In this document: piece after piece, positions 59,796 to 64,000 of the stretch
How the letters are laid out: every line of letters begins with the position of its first letter
Position numbering within the stretch: the first letter of the stretch is position 1
NCBI RefSeq assembly: GCF_002808045.1
Contig: NZ_CP025000.1
Coordinates: 2,294,001 to 2,358,000 of the forward strand
Length of the DNA stretch: 64,000 nt
Source: Idiomarina sp. X4
GTDB lineage: Bacteria > Pseudomonadota > Gammaproteobacteria > Enterobacterales > Alteromonadaceae
Direction: 5' to 3'
The notes under the pieces: generated by a model
Told to the model about the DNA's origin: nothing
Database searches by the model: none
What the model saw: only the letters and a program-made list of their open reading frames with translations
Made by a program: the position numbers and the translations under genes

Positions 59796-60517
59796 GCATT
59801 CTAATTACCGGCGCGTCGTCAGGTATCGGCCGTCAACTGGCATTGGACTACGCCGCAAAAAGTGAACAGGTCATTGTGTGTGGACGCAATCAGGACGCGC
59901 TTGAAGAAGTACAGTCTGAATACCCTGAGTTTATCGACACATTGGCGTTTGATATTACCGATAAGAACGCGACTATTGAAGCTTTGAGTACTGTTGAGAC
60001 GCTAAACAGCGTTATTCTGTGTGCCGGCGTCTGTGAGTACCTCGATACCAATAACTTTGATGCTGATATGTTTGAACGGGTTTTCCGTGTGAATGTATTT
60101 GGCACCATGAACTGCGTGGAAGCGGCTTTACCGAAAATAGCGCAGGGCTCAAAGCTTGTCATTGTGGATAGTTTGGCACGGTTGCTACCTTTCACCAAAG
60201 CACAGGCTTACGGTGGTTCGAAAGCGGCCATGCACTACATTACGCGCAGCCTGGAAGTGGATCTGAAAAAACGCGGTATTCGAGTGCAAAGTGTCTCGCC
60301 CGGTTTTGTTAAAACACCGATGACCGATGCGAACGACTTTGAAATGCCGATGCGCGTAACCGTAGAAACCGCATCGAAAGCCATTATTAATGGCATTGAG
60401 AAAAACAAAAGAGATATCGCATTCCCGAAACTTTTCAGTGGTATGCTTAAGTTTATGGGGCTTCTTCCGGAAGGCATGCAAGTGAAGCTTTCCGAATATA
60501 TGGCAAGGAAGCAGTAA
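59792..60517 (+). CDS. Short-chain dehydrogenase/reductase
   Basis: A 241-residue SDR. The cofactor loop GASSGIG is at residues 6-12, the Ser of the triad in VIVDSLAR and the YxxxK pair in AYGGSKAAMHY; a PGFVKTPM segment follows. Its start overlaps the SnoaL-like gene (ATGA) and it abuts the FAD-oxidoreductase gene with no gap. SDR genes occur in the equivalent cluster of other RpoE-ChrR regulons. Substrate unknown. Confidence 0.9.
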   Translation: MSILITGASSGIGRQLALDYAAKSEQVIVCGRNQDALEEVQSEYPEFIDTLAFDITDKNATIEALSTVETLNSVILCAGVCEYLDTNNFDADMFERVFRVNVFGTMNCVEAALPKIAQGSKLVIVDSLARLLPFTKAQAYGGSKAAMHYITRSLEVDLKKRGIRVQSVSPGFVKTPMTDANDFEMPMRVTVETASKAIINGIEKNKRDIAFPKLFSGMLKFMGLLPEGMQVKLSEYMARKQ

Positions 60518-61792
60518 ATGAAAATAGCAGTTATAGGTAGTGGTATTGCAGGGCTAACCTGCGCCTATTATTTAAGTCGAGAACATGAAGTAAGTGTGTT
60601 TGAGAAGCGAGACCGCATTGGCGGGCACACCTGTACTAATGACGTAAAAATCAATAATACGATGTACGCGGTGGATACTGGTTTTATTGTCTTTAATGAC
60701 AAGACGTATCCACGTTTTAAGCGTTTATTGCGTGAGTTAAAAGTGGCGTGGCGAGACACCGAAATGAGTTTCAGTGTGACTGACCCCGAATCGGGGCTTG
60801 AATACAACGGTCACAATTTAAACACGCTGTTTGCGCAACGCAGTAACCTTTTCAGCCCTAAGTTTTACCGTCTGGTGTTGGGTATATTGGCTTTTAACAA
60901 AGCAGCCAAAAAAGCGTATGGGCAAGACAGCGAGACGCTGGATCAAGTCACTTTGGGTGAGTTTTTAAGAAAAAACGATATTCCACAGGCGGTGTCGGAC
61001 TATTATCTGCTACCCATGGTGTCAGCCATTTGGTCGTCCACATTGGCAGACGCAGAAGCGTTCCCGTTAGGCTTTTTTCTGCGCTTTTTTAATAACCATG
61101 GTTTGTTAAACGTGAGCGACAGACCGCAATGGCATACGCTTGTTGGCGGTTCAAAAGCCTATATTCCCATGCTTACAGAGCCTTATGCGGAGCGTATACA
61201 CCTGGGCAGCGAAATTACCGCGGTCACGCGTCAGTCCGATCAGGTGACGTTGACGTTTTCTGACGGCAAGCAACAGTTTTTCGATGAGGTTGTTTTTGCT
61301 TGTCACAGCGATCAGACATTGCAATTACTGGGCGACGCAACGGATGATGAAAAGGCGATTCTCGGTGGTATTCCTTATCAACCGAATGAAGTGGTGTTGC
61401 ATACAGATACCACTTTGTTACCGAAGAAAAAGCGCGCATGGGCAAGCTGGAACTATTTGCTGAGAACCGATGAGGGTGCAGAGCAGCAACCCAGCTCGGT
61501 GACCTACAACATGAATATTCTTCAGGGCATTCAGTGTGAGGATACCTTGTGCGTAACGCTCAATAACACGGCAATGATAGACCCTGAAAAAATCATAAAA
61601 ACCATGACGTTTGACCATCCACAATATTCAGTGTCGTCAATGAAAGCTCGCGGGCAGCGTGACAGAATTTGTGGTAAGCGCAATACGCATTTTTGTGGCG
61701 CATACTGGTACAATGGGTTTCACGAAGACGGGGTACGCAGCGCCATCGATGTTGTTAACCGCTTGAATAGCGAGCAGGTTCCCAACCAATGA
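60518..61792 (+). CDS. FAD-dependent amine-oxidase-like oxidoreductase
   Basis: A 424-residue flavoprotein. The dinucleotide-binding loop is [16 protein letters not shown] (residues 4-19), followed by [12 protein letters not shown], and a conserved tail motif [17 protein letters not shown] binds FAD. It resembles amine oxidase/phytoene-desaturase-like proteins that occur next to DUF1365 and CFA-synthase genes in many proteobacteria. It may oxidise or desaturate a lipid (inference). Abuts the SDR gene and overlaps the DUF1365 gene start. Confidence 0.9.
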   Translation: MKIAVIGSGIAGLTCAYYLSREHEVSVFEKRDRIGGHTCTNDVKINNTMYAVDTGFIVFNDKTYPRFKRLLRELKVAWRDTEMSFSVTDPESGLEYNGHNLNTLFAQRSNLFSPKFYRLVLGILAFNKAAKKAYGQDSETLDQVTLGEFLRKNDIPQAVSDYYLLPMVSAIWSSTLADAEAFPLGFFLRFFNNHGLLNVSDRPQWHTLVGGSKAYIPMLTEPYAERIHLGSEITAVTRQSDQVTLTFSDGKQQFFDEVVFACHSDQTLQLLGDATDDEKAILGGIPYQPNEVVLHTDTTLLPKKKRAWASWNYLLRTDEGAEQQPSSVTYNMNILQGIQCEDTLCVTLNNTAMIDPEKIIKTMTFDHPQYSVSSMKARGQRDRICGKRNTHFCGAYWYNGFHEDGVRSAIDVVNRLNSEQVPNQ

Positions 61793-62508
61793 AAAGTGGC
61801 ATTTATTGGGGGGATTTATTCCACGCCCGATACAAACCTAAAAAGCATGAGTTCCATTATAAATTCTTTCAGTGGGCAATTGATCTGTCGGAGCTGAAAG
61901 AAGCTCATCAGTTGAGTCGTTGGTTTTCGTGTAAAGGTTTTGCTCCGCTGTGGTTTCGCCGAAAAGACTACCTTAAAAAAGAGCCTGGCACCTTACATGA
62001 GGCAGCGCTGTCTAAAATGTCAGCGCTGGCGGGAAGAAAGCTAGATGGCCGGGTTATGTTTGTCGGCAACATTCGAACCTTCGGTTTGTTTTTCAGCCCA
62101 GTTAACCTTTACTTTTTAGATCAGCAGGGCACTTATACCTATATGCTGGCTGAAGTCAGCAATACCCCCTGGCTGCAGAGGCATTATTATTTAGTCGATT
62201 TAAGCGAAAAGGAACCCACAAGCCAAAAGGTGTTTCATGTATCGCCTTTTAACCCCATCGATATGACCTACCACTGGCGCATTCTGCCGCCTGCAGAAAA
62301 ATTGTTTGTGCAAATAAGTGCGCATCAGGAAGAAAAGGACTTCGTGGCCGGTATGAATTTATTACGTTCACCGCTAAACCAAGAAAGTATCCACAGCGTA
62401 TTAAAGAAAACGCCTGTTATGGCTTTGAAAATAATCGGCGGTATTTATTGGGAAGCGTTAAAGCTATTTATAAAACGGGTACCGTTCTACGGTCATCCAG
62501 GAAAATAA
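61789..62508 (+). CDS. DUF1365 family protein
   Basis: A 239-residue DUF1365 protein; recognisable segments are [20 protein letters not shown] at the N-terminus, [10 protein letters not shown] and [17 protein letters not shown]. Function unknown, but it is almost always found beside the amine-oxidase-like and CFA-like genes, suggesting a shared lipid-modification pathway. It overlaps the flavoprotein gene (ATGA). Confidence 0.92.
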   Translation: MKSGIYWGDLFHARYKPKKHEFHYKFFQWAIDLSELKEAHQLSRWFSCKGFAPLWFRRKDYLKKEPGTLHEAALSKMSALAGRKLDGRVMFVGNIRTFGLFFSPVNLYFLDQQGTYTYMLAEVSNTPWLQRHYYLVDLSEKEPTSQKVFHVSPFNPIDMTYHWRILPPAEKLFVQISAHQEEKDFVAGMNLLRSPLNQESIHSVLKKTPVMALKIIGGIYWEALKLFIKRVPFYGHPGK

Positions 62509-62528
62509 TCTTAGTAAAGGAAAGTATT

Positions 62529-63764
62529 ATGCCTGGCAGTGAAGTGGCATTGGAAACTCAAGTTCAGCGCGGGTTTTGGAATAATCAATTTCGCAACGTG
62601 GCGTTTAAGTTATTAAGTCATTTAAAAAAAGGCGAGTTGGTTATAGCTGAAAACGGACGCACGATAGAGCGTTTTGGTGAGAAAAACTCTGACTTAAGCG
62701 CGACAATTAACGTGCTGTCTGCAGACTTTTATCGCCGCTTAGTAACGGGTGGAAGTATCGGTGCAGCTGAGCTTTATATTGATAGCAGCTGGGAGACTGA
62801 TGATCTCACCTCTGTCATTCGTGTGTTTGCTCGCAACCTGCCAGCACTAGACAAACTGGAAACGCGGTTGGCGTGGCTTACGTACCCGTTTAATAAATAC
62901 CAACATTGGTCAAATAGAAACCATAAGTCACAAGCGAAGAAAAACATCTCTGCGCACTATGATTTAGGTAATGAGCTGTACACCCGTTTTCTGGATGACG
63001 CGATGCAGTATTCCAGTGCATTGTTTTTAAGTGAAAAAGACACCTTAGATACAGCGCAGCAAAACAAAATGAAACGTCTGTGCGATGCTTTAGAGCTGAC
63101 AAAAGACGATCATTTACTAGAAATTGGTACCGGCTGGGGCGGTTTGGCCGTTTTTGCGGCCAAAAACTACGGTTGCAAAGTAACCACCACGACCATTTCA
63201 GAAGAGCAGTTCCAGTATGCAAAAGCTCGAGTTGAGAAAGAAGGCTTAGAAAAGCAAGTGACTTTGCTCAAAAGCGATTATCGGGACTTAAAAGGTCAGT
63301 ACGACAAGTTAGTGTCGGTTGAAATGATAGAGGCGGTGGGTAAGCAGTATTTGCCAACCTTCTTCAAAACTTGCAACCGGTTATTAAAACCGCACGGTAA
63401 AATGGCGTTGCAAGCTATTACCATAGCGGATCAGCGTGAAAAGGCTTATGCGCGCTCCGTTGACTTTATTCAGAAGCACATATTCCCGGGTGGCTTTCTA
63501 CCGTCTCTGAGCCAGATGACTCAGTTGTTTAAAAAGCATACCAATATGGTGGTGAGAGATACGTTTGACTTTGGTCTAAGCTACGCGAAAACGCTGAACA
63601 TCTGGGCGGAGAACTTTAATGCAAAGGCAGATGAGTTAACCAAGTTTGGTTATGACGAGCGTTTCTCAAGACTGTGGAACTATTACTTTAGTTATTGCGA
63701 AGGTGGCTTCTTGGAAAAACGCGTGTCGGTGGTACAAGTTGTTGCGGACAAGAGTCAGCTTTAA
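62529..63764 (+). CDS. Cyclopropane-fatty-acid synthase-like SAM methyltransferase
   Basis: A 411-residue methyltransferase of the CFA synthase family. SAM motif I is LLEIGTGWGGLAVFAAK (about residues 197-213); the lipid-domain segment SAHYDLGNELYTRFLDDAMQYSSALF is typical (recognisable by AHYDLGNELY and MQYSSALF). Compared by eye with E. coli Cfa, the active-site Cys139 position is Ser (YSSA) and the His266 position appears to be Gln (LQAIT), while Glu239 (SVEMIEAV) is kept. This may point to a methyl transfer different from ring formation. The start at 62529 follows AAAGGAAAG. In Rhodobacter a CFA-like gene belongs to the RpoE-ChrR regulon. Confidence 0.9.
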   Translation: MPGSEVALETQVQRGFWNNQFRNVAFKLLSHLKKGELVIAENGRTIERFGEKNSDLSATINVLSADFYRRLVTGGSIGAAELYIDSSWETDDLTSVIRVFARNLPALDKLETRLAWLTYPFNKYQHWSNRNHKSQAKKNISAHYDLGNELYTRFLDDAMQYSSALFLSEKDTLDTAQQNKMKRLCDALELTKDDHLLEIGTGWGGLAVFAAKNYGCKVTTTTISEEQFQYAKARVEKEGLEKQVTLLKSDYRDLKGQYDKLVSVEMIEAVGKQYLPTFFKTCNRLLKPHGKMALQAITIADQREKAYARSVDFIQKHIFPGGFLPSLSQMTQLFKKHTNMVVRDTFDFGLSYAKTLNIWAENFNAKADELTKFGYDERFSRLWNYYFSYCEGGFLEKRVSVVQVVADKSQL

Positions 63765-63788
63765 TCAAGACCTGGGCGGAAGGTATTT

Positions 63789-64000
63789 ATGCACAAGATT
63801 ATTAGTTTTGTTTTGTTCAATGGTATTTGGTTCAGCGCGGTTGTCGGGCGTGGCGATTACCTTTGGCTGACAGTCGCGTTAGTGCTGATACAAGTCGTCT
63901 ATAGCTTACGTATTGGCAATACTCACTGGACAGTTATGGCTCGCCTGTTTGCGGTGGGCCTTTTATTGGAAGCTATTAGCATTAGTTTGGGAGTCATTGA
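63789..64000 (+). CDS. DUF2878 family membrane protein (3' truncated by window end)
   Basis: About 70 residues are visible, starting MHKIISFVLFNGIWF after GGAAGGTATTT, with two or three hydrophobic spans and the GRGDYLWLTV segment. It matches the start of DUF2878 proteins, inner-membrane proteins often encoded after the CFA-like gene in this cluster. It continues beyond the window, so the photostress operon is not complete here. Confidence 0.75.
   Translation, partial: MHKIISFVLFNGIWFSAVVGRGDYLWLTVALVLIQVVYSLRIGNTHWTVMARLFAVGLLLEAISISLGVI

Overview
The window is about 64 kb of densely coding chromosome from a Gram-negative gammaproteobacterium. Gene content points to the Alteromonadales, most likely Idiomarinaceae: a monomeric NADP-isocitrate dehydrogenase, a prpB-prpC-acnD-prpF methylcitrate operon under a GntR-type regulator, many secreted peptidases and an oligopeptide transporter, a BCCT osmolyte transporter, and the threonyl-tRNA synthetase/IF3/L35/L20/PheST/IHF-alpha block in the usual gammaproteobacterial order. 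The genus is an inference. I see no insertion sequence, prophage, CRISPR array or rRNA operon. There is one tRNA gene, tRNA-Val(GAC).

Layout. 1-3.9 kb: the end of a hybrid histidine kinase cut by the window edge, then a MoxR ATPase / VWA protein / phospholipase-D operon. 3.9-11.6 kb: a DUF885 lipoprotein, a YahK-type alcohol dehydrogenase, a lysine riboswitch with lysC, then uppP, a voltage-gated cation channel with an unusually acidic selectivity filter, ygjP, a small membrane protein and glyoxalase I. 11.7-19.2 kb: monomeric icd, DUF4442, a POT peptide transporter, TerC and an MHYT-GGDEF-EAL signalling protein. 19.2-26.2 kb: propionate (2-methylcitrate) operon with two perfect operator palindromes at its regulator's promoter. 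26.2-35.5 kb: S9 peptidase, hypothetical secreted protein, DEDDh exonuclease, cNMP/CBS/DUF294 protein, BCCT transporter, small outer-membrane barrel, M14 carboxypeptidase. 35.5-40.2 kb: a cell-surface signalling cassette (ECF sigma, FecR-type anti-sigma, STN-bearing TonB-dependent receptor) running into the M14 peptidase. 40.5-47.8 kb: exported KatG, DUF502, CurA-like reductase, tRNA-Val, DUF3080 lipoprotein, riboflavin synthase, CPXCG protein, EamA transporter. 47.8-54.9 kb: translation block thrS-infC-rpmI-rplT-pheS-pheT-ihfA. 54.9-64 kb: a ChrR/ECF11-type singlet-oxygen stress module with DUF523/DUF1722, photolyase, NTF2-like, SDR, amine-oxidase-like, DUF1365, CFA-synthase-like and DUF2878 genes.

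Most notable observations: (i) a thrS leader with two hairpins, each presenting a seven-base loop with GGU at the anticodon positions, mimicking the tRNA-Thr anticodon arm; (ii) a near-exact ECF11 promoter (TGATCC/TAAGTA) in front of the chrR-linked sigma gene, next to a photolyase and lipid-modification cluster whose CFA-like enzyme lacks two bicarbonate-site residues; (iii) a bacterial Nav-type channel with filter TFEDWTD, carrying acidic residues at positions where they confer calcium selectivity in engineered NavAb; (iv) the sigma/FecR/receptor cassette coupled to a zinc carboxypeptidase; (v) twin TTGTCGACAA operators for the propionate regulator, with a third copy inside the neighbouring EAL gene.
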